Shown piece after piece: positions 34,183-47,316 of a stretch of 64,000 nt of DNA. The notes under the pieces are model-generated. The model ran no database searches. It had not been told where the DNA came from and was given only the letters and a program-made list of their open reading frames with translations. The translations under genes and the position numbers were made by a program. Position 1 is the first letter of the stretch, and each line of letters starts with the position of its first letter. Source of the DNA: Siphlonurus alternatus (lineage: Eukaryota > Arthropoda > Insecta > Ephemeroptera > Siphlonuridae); the NCBI GenBank assembly GCA_949825025.1, contig OX463778.1, positions 16,268,171-16,332,170 on the forward strand, read 5' to 3'.

Positions 34183-35124
34183 GTGTATATATAGCAGTAT
34201 AGTGATCTAGCTAGATTTTAATACAAGGGACATATATAGAAATCTGACTATAATGTATTATACCAAATATGTGATATTACCATACTTGATTCTAGAACAT
34301 TTTTTCCTTCCAATGGAATATCATTAAACTAAAACATGTATGCTGCATTATGATGAAATAACTCTACGTAATTTGACTTTGGGTTGACAAGTATAATGTA
34401 CCCACTTTCTCTGTTTATGGAGCAGAATAAATAGTTTCAACTGCAGTATATAATATCAACTCGTGGCCTCCCTAGCTCTCCGAGCGGCCACGCGGGCCAA
34501 CAAAGGGTTTCTCTTCCTGCACGCGTGCACCGCCAACTAGATGCATAACAGCGTAACAGTACTGCAGCTTCCGTCTTGACCAAACCCGAGTGAACCGCAT
34601 GCCGATGATAATATGAACTATATGAACCAATTAAAGTACAGGCTGGGTAAAAAATATGTATATTTTTTTAATATAAGTTCATTGATTAATACAGTCACAG
34701 ATACGTAGTTTTGTTAGTGTCTGATACATTTTAAACGTACACTTTTAGAATTGTAATGCTGAAAAATGAACCAGTGATTTAATTAGATTTGTTTTCCATT
34801 TTATACTTTTCTGTATGTCTATAATCTATATCTACTACAGGAATAGAACATAAAAATAGACAGTTGTGAAACGCGGTCAGGAAATGCCACAACACCAGCC
34901 CCTATGGTGCCCAACAAACCTTATAGGACGGAAAGAATATTCATATATATAAAAAAGAGACTGGACATGCTGTAAGCATGTATTATACAGGTACTATTTC
35001 CCTCTATTCACCGGGTAATGACGATGAGAATTATGGGAAACCATGACAGAAAACAAAAACCATCAGCACCAGCGCACCAGCAGTCAGCACCATAGTGAAC
35101 CTTGCGTCTCCCAAATACTGTGTT
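34183..35124. other. no gene recognised
   Basis: A GC-richer patch at 34460-34610 has no readable coding content. Confidence 0.4.
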
Positions 35125-35622
35125 CACACTAAACTTTTAGATGCTGAATTTGTTTCAGTACTTTTTTATGTCAGTACAAAATTGTTCCAATTTCGTCTTA
35201 CATCCAGTGTTTTATAGATCAAAAGTGCTGGATGTAAGACGAAATGGACCTCAAAATTTTTCATTGCAGAAATGAATAGAGGATGCAAAAATATGCCACT
35301 CTGAATTCTTTCAGATTTTTCTGAGACCAAGAATTATTTTTAAAAAAATATTGAAAGTCCATTTTGATGACGTCACGAGGCTCCTCTCCTTAAGAAAATT
35401 AAGGATAGGACATTAACGCCCGTGACGTCATAAAACGGACTTTCAATAATTTTTTAAAAATAGTTCTAGGTATCAGAAAAATCTGAAAAAATTCAGAGTA
35501 GCATATTTTTGCATCCTCTATCCATTTCTGAAATAAAAAATTTTGAGGTCGGTACTCCATTGGAACAATTTTGTACTGACATAAAGTACTGAAACCAATT
35601 CAGCATTTAAAAGTTTTGTGTG
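35125..35622. mobile_element. fold-back within fold-back (family A copy inside outer arms)
   Basis: Outer arms CACACTAAACTTTTAGATGC and GCATTTAAAAGTTTTGTGTG, with CAGTAC and GTACTG further in, span about 65 bp. Inside lies a family A copy (about 35250-35545: TTGCAGAAATGAATAGAGGA, ATTGAAAGTCC) whose loop has two TGACGTCA sites (35368, 35423). A further hairpin TTTCGTCTTACATCCAG occupies 35190-35245. Confidence 0.7.
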
Positions 35623-36122
35623 TTTACTTACAAGCAGGAACGCTTGCTAGAGATGATCCAGATTACAAAGATTCGATACAAACCGGCTGTGCTACAAAGC
35701 TTCAATTGATTCTTATTATTATGCGCCAGAGTATACATCGTCAGTATGAGTCATGAGGTAAATAACAAGAGAAAATGTTGTTGCTTGACACTGCTAATTA
35801 AAAAGTTAATACTTTATGGCGAAGGAAATGGGTGTGTGACATAATTAGTAAAGTTCCTTTGTTTTAATAAATGTCATGATAAAAAAACAGCAATTACCAC
35901 GTTATGTAATAAGCTTAATAATGGATATAGAAATGAAAAGTGTTTTTATTTTCTTACGTATATATTTCTTGATAATCTTAACTGGCGTGCAATTTCGATG
36001 TACTGGATTTTTTTTAGCCCTCTTCAGTTAATATATAATGTTATATAATTATAATGTAATTATAATGTCATGTACTGTTTGATGTTAAATATCACGTATT
36101 AAAAACACTTAATCTTTTTACA

Positions 36123-36510
36123 ATAGACAATAATAGTTGCCTTTTTTATTTCATAATTAATTAGAAAAATATACATAAAATTATGATTTTATGAATTTTT
36201 TTCAGATTTTTTAGAGTGCGGGAACTAATTTAAAAATATTTAAAACATCTGAATTAAGGTATATAGTACTACCTAATGGGACAACCGTGTCGTCATTTTC
36301 TTGCACTGTGATTGGCTATTGATGACGTCACTGTTGTCCCATCAGTTAGTACTATCCTAATTCAGATATTTTAAATATTTTTTTTATTCTTCTTCTTCTT
36401 TAAAATTAGTTCCCACACTCCAAAAAATCTGAAAAAAAAAATAAAAAAAGCATAATTTTATGTATATTTTCTAAATCTGAAATTAAAAAAATGCAACCAT
36501 TATTGTCTAT
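36123..36510. mobile_element. fold-back element with ATAGACAATAAT arms
   Basis: The element is about 388 bp. ATAGACAATAATAGTTGC is mirrored by GCAACCATTATTGTCTAT. Inner arms share CATAAAATTATG and ATCTGAATTAAGG-type text. TGACGTCA lies near the loop (36323-36330). Confidence 0.7.
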
Positions 36511-39500
36511 TAACTATAAATATATCGATAGACAGTATGAGAGTAAAATACAAAAGGTTTTAAAACAATTTATTTTGCATTAAAAAAAATAAACAGTATT
36601 ATGGGCGCGATCCTCGAAGGAAGATATATAACCACAGTGTATCTCAACACGGTTAGCGTAAATTAATGACATGACACTATCTAATACTAACTCTATGTAA
36701 CCGCGTTAGTGAGAAACTTGGTTATTTTCTTAGATCGCATGTTCCTTTGTGAATAACTGGCAGGCATGGTATTCAAAACATAAGGTTGAAAACAATTACA
36801 TTTTTAAATTTAACATTAAAATACATAATTTTAGGGGGAAAAGAACCGTGAGTACCGTGAAGTATAATTCTGCAATAATTACAATTTTCGTAACACGTAA
36901 AGTACTTGGTTAATACGAACAAGTAATGTTACTGCATGCATGAGGTAACTGCTTGCATGAGAGCAGACAACACGGACTATCTACGTGCACGGTGTTGTTC
37001 TCAATGAATGGTAAACACTCGTCGACGTTATGTCAGCAGCTGCCTCATCATCTCCCGAGAAAGTTTGCCCCTTGGCTGCCAGTAATTTAATCATTAAGAC
37101 GATTTATAAATTTTACCGCTTAATGAGATAAGCTATTTCAAATACGTATTAGGAAAAATATATAACAATGGAAAAATAAATAATCATGATGGCTATGGTC
37201 ATACAGTAAAAAAATATACCATGTCTTCAAAATTTCTAAATGATTATTTTATAAATAGATTATATAATGTACAATATATATTATATATAAACTATTAATA
37301 TAAATAAACTAATTATTATATAAACTTTTTATGATTTTCTTAATTGATTATAAGTTCCAAAAGTTTGAAAAATTATTATTTAATTTTTTTAAACGATATA
37401 ATTTATAATAACTCGACTTACATCAATTTATAAAAGAGGATGTTGCTGAAATAATAAATTATATAATAATCTTTGATTAATATGGTCATACCATATTTAA
37501 AAAAAAAAAAAAAACGGTTTTCTTTTTTTATTTAAACAATAAAAAAAAATATGATGCATGATGAATAAGCAGTATAAATTATAATTTGTATACTTAAAGT
37601 TGTTTCATTAAAAAGTGTCTGAGGAACACTTTCCATTTCACTTAATGTTATTTTTTACACTTGATTATAGTTATATGTATGAGGGGGAGGGGCGACAGTG
37701 AAAGTTGATCTTTGTGCATCTCACTCCTTGGGCCACACGACATTTCTACAGACCAGTCAGATCCAATATAATTCTAACAAATAAACTTATACATGTTTTC
37801 TTTCTTATATCTATAGGGCTTACATGTGATATTTTGGAAAGCACAAAAAAAAAAGACATTGTTTATTATCTATTATACAGCTGTATCACGATATATTTAT
37901 ATCCGCAACATCAATTTTATTTCATTTTAAATTACTACCGGTATGGCAAACAAAAGAATTGATATAAACTATAAATTAAATGTAACGAAGTTTCTAAATT
38001 AATTTAGCTTGTCGAGAGTATATGCGATGTGAATGACTCGATGACTAATTAGGCAATGTTTCAAAAATAAAACTGACCATACTCAATGTCAAGTACGTTC
38101 GTGTACAGATAAATCAGATAACATTAACATATAATAAATAATTATGTGAGTATATTTACATATGGGTATAAGCAAATAAAAGACCCTCCTCAAATTTCCA
38201 CAGTGCAATATCCACTATATGTTTGTCTTATTAATTTCAACTCATTTTTACAGAAGTACTTGATTTTTCAAAAAGAAATATTGATATTTTTAATTGTGAG
38301 TAATTTATATTTTAATCGATTTATAAAGTATATTTTAAGAAATTTGCTAACCATGCATGATATTTAATATATTTATGTAACAAATTGTAAACAATTAATA
38401 CACTTGTAACACTAACATTAGTTTTAAATTAGATATTAATTTTAAAATATTTATATATATTGTTCATTCCGTTTATTGCATGAAGAAATATTAAATAATG
38501 AACTATAATTATACGATTTTGAATATACTCCATTCAACAGTGAACACATATGCATAAAACATCGTTAACAGATTTAATTGGATGGAAACAGAAGATAAAA
38601 TATTTATAAATATCACTAATTTGAATTGCAATAAAAAAACACGAGGAATAAAATTTATATCATAATAAAGGTGAATTTAATAAAATTTTAGCTGGTCAGA
38701 CTTGCGTAAAATTAGGCCAACAAAGAAAACTGTGTTTTCAGTGCACTCGAGGGTACCGTCATACTCACAGCGTACTGTTTATAATAATGTTTATTTATTT
38801 GAGTAATTGTAGCTTGCCACTGTATATAGTCTTCCCAGAAGCCACTGTCACTTTCTTTCTCCCGCTGACCCGCCAGCCTTTTGTCCAAAATTAGCATTTC
38901 GTGGCTGCTTAAATTATAATTATATCATCTACACTACATTTTCCTTTTTATTTTTTTTCAAGTTATTATGAGAGGGGTATTCACAAAAAAACTTTATCTT
39001 GAGTTAAATTGAGTACTAAACATATTAAACATGGACCAAACGTCATATAATCATATATGGTACTACTATATTAATATAGTATAGAATGTAAATATACTAC
39101 CATATACAGTACGTATAATATTATACAGTATATGGTACTATATGCTAACATAACAAATGTCTATAACGATAACATTACTTAATTATAGCATAGATTTTGC
39201 CCACATTTTTAGCACCATTTATTTTATTCATGTTTAGTACAAGTCTAACGTAGGTTTAGTACTTGTGCTAACCGCTTAACCCATGCAGGATAATTCAAAT
39301 TTTTTATTCATCATCCATTTCCAAGCATACAAACACAAACATTGTAAAATGTAGTCATGGCACTTTCACATAAAAAAGAAAAACTTGGATACTGTGAGGC
39401 TAAAGTAATGTCCCCATCCCCCATCTCCATGCAACTGTTCTCAATCGTCAAAATAATGAAAATAATGAAATCATTTCCTCTTATAGAAGTAACTCTAATT

Positions 39501-42500
39501 AATTTATTGCTCCGTGATGGTTGAAATAATCAACAGCTCTGAAAATAACGTTCCTATCTATTCTTTCCTCAGTGCAGAGATGAGTTGCATGATTAACAGG
39601 CCAAACTTTCTGTCACGAAATATCAATATAAATAATTATTATGCTATTATTTAATTATATCTCGATAAAAGATTGCACGTGGTTGCCTAACGATTCGACG
39701 TGCGTTCCAGATCAGTTTGGCACCAACTTCGTACCGTTACATCACATTTCCCCGCCCCCGCTGATTGTCGCCTCTCTAGTATATCTGTCTTAATGGTGAG
39801 TCCCTGAGTAGAATATGAACCGAGTAAATACCATTTAGACGGCTATATGTAAACGCAACCTGAGAATATAAAGTCTTTGTCTGAATACGAGATGTATTCG
39901 TTTTAAAAGGTGAAAGTATATTATAAGCAAAAAATAAAAATACCATTTGTAGAATGTAGACTCGCAAATCACTGTCATTATATGATTTTCAATTCAAATG
40001 AACGTTAGACGTTATTTTTTAATGTTAAAAATTATATAGACATGCATAAAAGATAAATCATTTTCAAAGAAGACTTATGATTATAACATTATAAATATAT
40101 AATTTTATATTCCTAATAGACTAATATTTTACTATGTTAATTATACAATAAAGTAGATGAAATAGATTTATTATTTTATAGGAATGGGAATTTGATTGGC
40201 AAGATGATTCTCGTACGTACCATCTCAATCAGATCATTTCTTACAAAGAGTTCACACAACAATGCATAACTTTCATTGATGATTCAGGGTCACGGTTACA
40301 ATACCTCGCTGAATTAATGATCTGTATAGATTGGTTTTCATGCTGGATTTTATATGAAAGTTTGCAAGCAAATATCAAGGTACACTGAACAAATTTTAAA
40401 CAATAATTTGTAATTTTATATGAAATGGAAACATACTTTTTTTTAAAGCTTCGCCAATAAGCTGTGACAACCTTGTACCTGCAGGTGCTATAATCAGCTA
40501 TATACATATTATATATACATAATATACAAAACAGAGTTACCACAGCATCGTTGGCTTGTTTTCATCAATCCCATCATTTGTCTTGCCTTCCGGTTTGTGA
40601 TTTTTTTTGGTAATACTGGTCCGATATGACGTCATTGCTCTTCCGGAGATGACGTCACTGTCTGCAGACCATCCTCAGACCACTCTCAGGACCATCCGAG
40701 ATCTTCCTTTCTCCTGCGCACGTGGAGATGTTCGTGTGTGAGGATGCACTGACCCCCAGTTCTGTGGTTAAATAATCTTAGGACGACTATTATAAAAGTG
40801 TTATCGATGGCTACATGATGGAATGATCACATGAGGACTGCATTATTTTTTTTAAACAGATATTTATATCAAATATATATGTTCAGTACAGACAAAGTTA
40901 GTTTTCTTTGTTTTAAACTGGTACTCAAATTCATTGCAATTAAGGTTCTATATAATTATATACTTAAATTTCAATTCAATGCGGTATAGCTATAATATGT
41001 AACAACATTTGCAATTTATTTATCAGTCATTCTCCGTGTAGCTATGTGTTCCAATTAATTCAGTCTCACTCATCACTTGTTTGTCTGCACTATGTGCATT
41101 ACTCACCTATTATACTCAGTGCAAATTAAGACCGCGAACCAGGACGAAAGGAGAAATCCAGCGCGATTTTGTCTGCCCTCGCGCGTTAAAGTCTCCAGAC
41201 GAGAGCATCAAATTGGACTAGTAAAATTATAATGTCAAAGTTTATTTGAAATAATTTTAGTGAAGGAAATAAAATATTCACAAGAAAATTATCTAACCCA
41301 AGTTTCATTGTTATCTTGTTTAATTATATATGAATTATATATAAGAGAATGCTTTCCAGATGAAATTTATTATAAGAAAAATTCACTGAGGAATAATGAA
41401 TGCACTTTAACAAATTAAAAATTTCTCATTTTTTTAATAATTCCTAAGTGAAAATATTTTTATGAGATATAATCATTTGTAATTTTGTAATTATCAAATG
41501 ATACTTTATACAATGTGTGAATTATTCAGCTTTAGTACCACAAACTATTGCCAAGCTGAGTGTCTACTGTAATAAATAGAGACACTATAATATGAGACTA
41601 AATATTACGTTAGAAAAATATTAGCTACACATATTATGATATAGCTATAAATCAGAGAATTAATATGTTATAATTATTTCAGTAACAGTCACTAGTATAT
41701 TGTCAATAAAGTCCATCAGCAAACATATTAATAATTTTTATAACTCTTGCATTAAAAACATATGGTTGTATTTTTACTCTACCCTTTTTATCGCACTAAT
41801 AAATGTAATAATTAACATTAATATTTATCTCCCTCCCCCATAATAATGTGTATCACGGCTGTAACACTAATATAGCTAAGGGCGAAAATCATAATATGAT
41901 CATAAGTTATATATATAACGTATTAAAATTATGACTATAATACTATAATAATTATAATGTATTAACTTGTAACCTCGTCATCCAGTCATGACCTTACTCC
42001 TCTCATCCTAAGGGTTATCGGATACCCTAGTAGAGGGTGTATGGGCTCCGGCCTTTCCTGTCCATTCTCCGTCCCTGTCTTTAGGTTCTATTATAATTAA
42101 CAAGTTAGACGTACGGGAAAGTAATTAAAAATAAACTTGCATGTAACTATATATTCAAATGCAGATTATCACTTTTAAGGATTGACCTCAGTTGATTTGG
42201 ATCTCGGAAACGGCCCCCTTGATTCTAATGAGACTTGCAGGAGTCTTTAAGCTCGCCACAATAAAAGGTTGCTTAATTTTTTTTGAAGTGGATCTGTTCG
42301 ACTAGGTTTGAGAAAACAAAGGCAGAAGTTTAACATTGGCCTTATGGACGGAAACCGGAAATGGAGCTGTTGTGAGAAAACCGCCCCCTTGAATTTGCTC
42401 AAACCATAAGCGATTAAGTTTTAGAGCATCCTTGATTTTTTAAAATTTATTTCATTCGATTCCGTTCGACAGAAATTTTCCGTTTCCGGTTTGTAACTGA

Positions 42501-44790
42501 CGTCAATCGTTAAGTTATTATTTTTGTTTTGCTTCTAATATATAGTATTGTGCCTTTTAAAGGAACAAAAAAAAGCAGAATTTATAACAGATCCAAGATT
42601 CCAAGAGAAATTTTTAAGACAGCTGATAAAGCTATACTTAGTCATGTAAAACGTCGACTTTAGAAGCTTATAAGCTAACATCATGAGAAACTAAACGACT
42701 GTACGTCATAATATGATGGTTTTGTGACATCGCTAATGCTATAGTATTATATAAGTGTATTAGAAAATAAACACAATCAAATTAAATTAATGTTCCCTCC
42801 GGAAGTAGCCGGAAGTGAATGTTTTCCCATTCATTAGCTTTTGCAATTTCACACACATAGGCCAAAACTTCTACTGCAAAACCCTCCGTCAAGTTTTGAA
42901 ACTGAATTACAAACAGAAGCCACAATATTTACACTTCCGGCTACTTCTATATAGTACTGTACACTCCATTCAAATAAAAATGTACAATCCGGATATACTT
43001 TAACATGGTGGGATTGCATATTTTTATTCAAATTGAGTGTACTTATGGAGGGAATTTAAAATGAATTTGATTTTAGTATACATTTAGCATATTTAGCTAT
43101 TTTTTCATTGTTTCGTAGGCTTTAATATTTACCTTACCATTAATTCATGATACACGTTATGCTTGCAAACTCAGAGATAGTTTTACTTATATACAAGATA
43201 TTGTCTCAATATAAAATTAATTATTCCTACATTAATTTGAGATTTAATGGCAAGTCACGTACGATGCTTTTCATTGGCACGACTCGAAATAATTAATATC
43301 AATACAAGACTTGCGTGTTAGAGTTTGATTTTTTTTCTCACCAAATTGAGCGTGTTTTGAATAAAATTAAGTTTATACGTAAACGGAGAGAAAATATTAT
43401 AAAGTTGTGTTTATTACATTAATATTTTGTTTATATTTATGGATTTATGGTAATAATGACTGCGTGCATTATATACTTGATATATTCAATCAGCATGCAA
43501 GGACAATTTTTATTATACGTGGCAGCGTGGCAGCTCATTATGAAAGACATATAACGAATGAAATGAAAAGATAAAAAAATACAACTTTCATAACAAATTA
43601 ATTATTATTATATAATGCTTGTAAGTTGATTAAATTTCCGTGTTAATAAAAAAAATTTGACCAACGAGTTTGATAATTAGATTTGATCAATCACGCACGA
43701 CTTTACAACAAAATGAAATATCTTATCAACAACAATAATTTTGTTCCTCATTTGGCTTTCTCCAGTGATTTATCTTGCGTTTCTAAAAATCTATTAATAA
43801 AATTAGTTGTATACAGTATACACCTTTTTAAAATCAGCAAAACATGAATTCGTGCGTACATTTTAGTGAAAACAAGTTTGTTTGTTTGTTTGTTTTTGTT
43901 TTTTTTTTGCCACACAGAGCGTAATTTTATATTGCAAATTAAAAAAATATATATATATTTAAAATTCTAATTTTTTAAATGCTAATTTAGATATAATATT
44001 TTAAATGAAATTTTCTTACAAAGAAAGGTGCAGTAAAACTCACTACAGTCAGTACAGTGCTATGGGAACGTGCTTATACTAACATAATTTTAGCTTATTA
44101 TAGCAAGCTCTTCTTTTTATTTTGACCTCATTGAAATTTTGTGATCTATGTGAGAACTGGTCTTGTACTTTCATGTGACCTTACCTCATTGCGAGGTCAT
44201 AGTCACGAGTTCAAATCTCGTAGAGACCACACAACTTTTTATAACGAAGTGAGAGATGATCACAAGTTTATCGAGTCTTTGGTGACTGCACCAGTGTCCA
44301 TCAAAAACTTTTCTTTTTCATCTAGCATTATACATCTCATGGAAGATGGAAGAATTTAAAATGAAAAAAATGTCGCCAAAAAAGGTTTTAACTAGTTTTT
44401 AATGCATTGGAACAATTTGTGTAATATTTTGTCATGCACGCACTTGTAAATTTCATAGTTCTATGTCTTAGAATTATAGGCTATCATGCAATACAGGTTG
44501 TTATCGGTACAACGAGATAAGAAAGTAGCCTTTACCTCTGCAATGAAGTTTAACCCCATTTGATTGCTGTATGCATATATGTTTATGTATTGTTGCTGCT
44601 ACCAGGGTTGTATAAGCCTGTGCTTAAATTATTTTTAAAGAGCGCTTGAAAGATATTAGGTCACAATACTAATTTTTATTATAAGTTTAGTCTTAGTTTT
44701 TTATTTTTCTTTTTAAAAAATTTAAAATAAATATCATTAAAATTAAAATCATCATCTCGTCATTAAAATCATCTTTATTTTGCGCAAAAC
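36511..44790. other. long AT-rich stretch without recognisable genes
   Basis: No supported coding region. Two TGACGTCA sites 23 bp apart (40627, 40650) lie in a GC-richer patch at 40590-40760. A TTAGGGTATCCGATAACC-like block at 41990-42060 and a CGGAAAC/GTTTCCG-rich block at 42200-42490 look like old repeats. A 16-bp inverted pair GAAGTAGCCGGAAGTG joins 42802-42817 and 42932-42947. Confidence 0.4.
44141..44230 (+). other. weak tRNA-like (B-box) sequence, possible SINE head
   Basis: GTCACGAGTTCAAATCTCGT has a good B-box and stem for a T-arm. The A-box region is poor and no full cloverleaf forms. It is probably a decayed tRNA-headed SINE. Confidence 0.25.
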
Positions 44791-45075
44791 TAGATGTGCT
44801 TAAAATTTTGCTCCAAAACCGAAATAAAATATCATTTCGACTTTTGCTCAAACCGCGATGCGCAGAACTAGTTTTGCTCAAAATGAAATGCGCCAAAGTC
44901 GAAGTAAAATCTCATATCGGCTTTGGCGCATTTCGATTTGAGCAGATCTAGTTTTGTTCAAAATGAAATGCGCCAAAGCCGAAAAAAAAACTCACTTCGG
45001 CTTTGGCTCATTTCGTGATGCGCAAAACTAGATGTGGGCATTTTTTTCGGCTTTTGCCCGAATTCGGCTTTGGGT
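44791..45075. repeat. about 80-bp tandem repeat with internal palindromes
   Basis: Units start TAG at 44791, 44869, 44949 and 45029 (78, 80, 80 bp, then a partial). Units 2 and 3 carry AAATGCGCCAAAG facing CTTTGG(C/T)(G/T)CATTT, so each copy can fold. Unit 1 is more diverged. Confidence 0.75.
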
Positions 45076-45463
45076 GCTAACATATATATATTTAAATTGC
45101 ACAATAAACCATAGGCGCCGACTACGCAGGCGCTCGCTTGCTCGGGCGCCGGCATCCGCGCAATAAACTATGTAAAGTTTTGCTACAGACGCTGTAATGC
45201 AATGTACGTTTGTTAATGTTAAAAAAAATGCAATTTGGCATCAATAATTTACTCCATTACCAAAATGTTTAGCTAGTTAAAATTTAATTATAAATGCCAA
45301 CAAAATGTTTCTCTTGCATTTTGATGTTAGAATAATTCTCAAGTGTGTATATAATCATACATAATTGAGATTTAAAATTCACTGATTTTTTCAGCATAAA
45401 TTAATAATGTACTTATTTAAATTTGCCAATATATTATAAAATATTTATAATATTAATTAAATT

Positions 45464-45924
45464 GGGCTTACGGGGTGTAATTTTTTTAATGACTCAATCA
45501 AAAGAGGAGGTAGAAATATATCCCTTAGATTTTTTTCGTGATTTTTTTTAGCACTGCATCATACCTAGAATGGAGATTAAAAATGTCTCTTGACCTGGAG
45601 GCTCCATCCGCGACGCCTATGACGTCACTACATTCTTTGGTTCAACTATATAACACTTGTAAAAAATTATTGCATTGTTGCTTGGTTATTAAAAATAATC
45701 ATTTGTTTCCATAGCAACGTGTTTGTTTAAAAACATTATATAGTTGACCCAAAGAATGTAAGACGTCATAGGCATTGCGGATGGAGCCTCCAGGTCAAGA
45801 GACATTTTTAATCTCCATTCTAGGTATGATGCAGTGTTTAAAAAAATCTCAAAAAAAATCTAAGGGTTATTTTTCGACCTCCTCTTTTGAATGAGCCAGT
45901 AAAAAAATGATACCCCGTAAGCCC
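45464..45924. mobile_element. long fold-back element with arms of about 180 bp
   Basis: The element is 461 bp. The ends are GGGCTTACGGGGTGTAA and a mirrored TGATACCCCGTAAGCCC. Both arms contain AATGGAGATTAAAAATGTCT and CCTGGAGGCTCCATCCGC in opposite orientation with few changes. The loop of about 90 bp is AT-rich. It has no coding capacity. Confidence 0.85.
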
Positions 45925-46596
45925 TTTGTGCAGTTGTGTTTTAAAATGTGCTGTCTTAAATTTTCTTCATACTTATATTAATTTAATGTTGTGATACCGC
46001 AGTCAAATTTTGATTAAACAAAAAAAAAATATTTGATCAATGTAACTATTGTAATGTAGGTTGTAAGAACAGTAAGTGATATCCTTTGAAGAACACAAAA
46101 GTACTCCGGCGTTGAAATTTCCTTACTACATATATAGTACAGTACAATTATACTGATCGTTTCTTACAGCTATATTACAAAATTAAATTTCAAAAGCCCT
46201 GCAGTACCGTTCATACATTCATCTAACAAAGGAACATTATATGTTTAATTATGGTATTATCCCCAGGAAATTGTATTCTCAATCGATATTATTTCATCAA
46301 TATTACTCTCCATAACCTCTTTACAGACGTTACGTTACATTCAGTCAATCATTAACTCATCATCGCCTCTCTATCGCTTCATATTTATAAACCCTCAGTC
46401 GACATCACGGTAACAGCTGATTGGTCGCCTGAAGGTTGATACATTCTATTCATCATAAGGTTATGCTCGAAGATGCTCGAAAGTATTCGCTCGCTGGGTC
46501 AGTTAAATCCTTCGTTGCAAAGAGTCAACCAATGACCGAGGACATTACAAATACGATGAAAAACTTACTAGTTGAATATCACTCTTAATTTTTACA

Positions 46597-47316
46597 TACT
46601 GGATGAATTTCAGTACTTTCTGTTAGTACAAAAATATTCTAATTTGTTTTTACATACTTTTCATTAAAAAAGTACTTAATCTAAGTACAAAATAAGTACT
46701 TTCTTAACGAAAATAAGCACTGGAAGTAAGAACAAATTGAAACAATGGGGAATTCTCTTACAACTCAAATTTTAATTTAACTACTATATTATGATAGGGT
46801 ACATATTAACAATAAGTTTGACTTAAGTTCCAACTTTTTTAACTCAAATTTGGGGACTCTGAAGGGATTATTAGAATAAGGGCAAAGTATGCAACCCGCG
46901 CGCAAACCTGAAAATTGTGACGTAGAAACTCCCTAGTTAACACATAACAACTGCCTGATATCATAGTTTGAGCGTCAAGGAGTCATTGGCTATAAATTTT
47001 AGTAACACGATCGAAATCAGCAGGTTTTTCTACCCTAGTATCAATAATTTTTTCTCTAATATCAGTTTACTTTAAGAGTGATAATCGAAAATATAAATTT
47101 ATTGTCGGAAAATTTCGCCTGCTAGGCAGTTTCTACGTCACGTTTTGGCGCTAAATTCAAAAGGAGGAAGATTTTTAAAAAATTCCCATGCCTCCAATTT
47201 TGAAAATTGAAACTTTTTTGTTTTAGGACATTTAGTTTCAAGGCATAGAGCATCTGAAAAAAAATTAAAATAAATGTAGGAGAATTCCGACAGAAAGTTC
47301 TGAAATCCATTCAGTA
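46597..47316. mobile_element. inverted-repeat element, about 720 bp
   Basis: TACTGGATGAATTTCAGTAC at the left is mirrored by a right arm containing TGAAATCCATTCAGTA, with ACTTTCTGT and ACAGAAAGT further in. The arms resemble the outer arms of the element at 35.1 kb. The interior has no coding motif. Confidence 0.55.

Noticed and set aside
44141..44230. Functional tRNA gene
   Set aside because: Only a T-arm-like B-box is convincing; no acceptor stem or anticodon arm forms.
44791..45075. CRISPR array
   Set aside because: The repeats are contiguous about 80-bp units with no unique spacers, and the DNA is eukaryotic.
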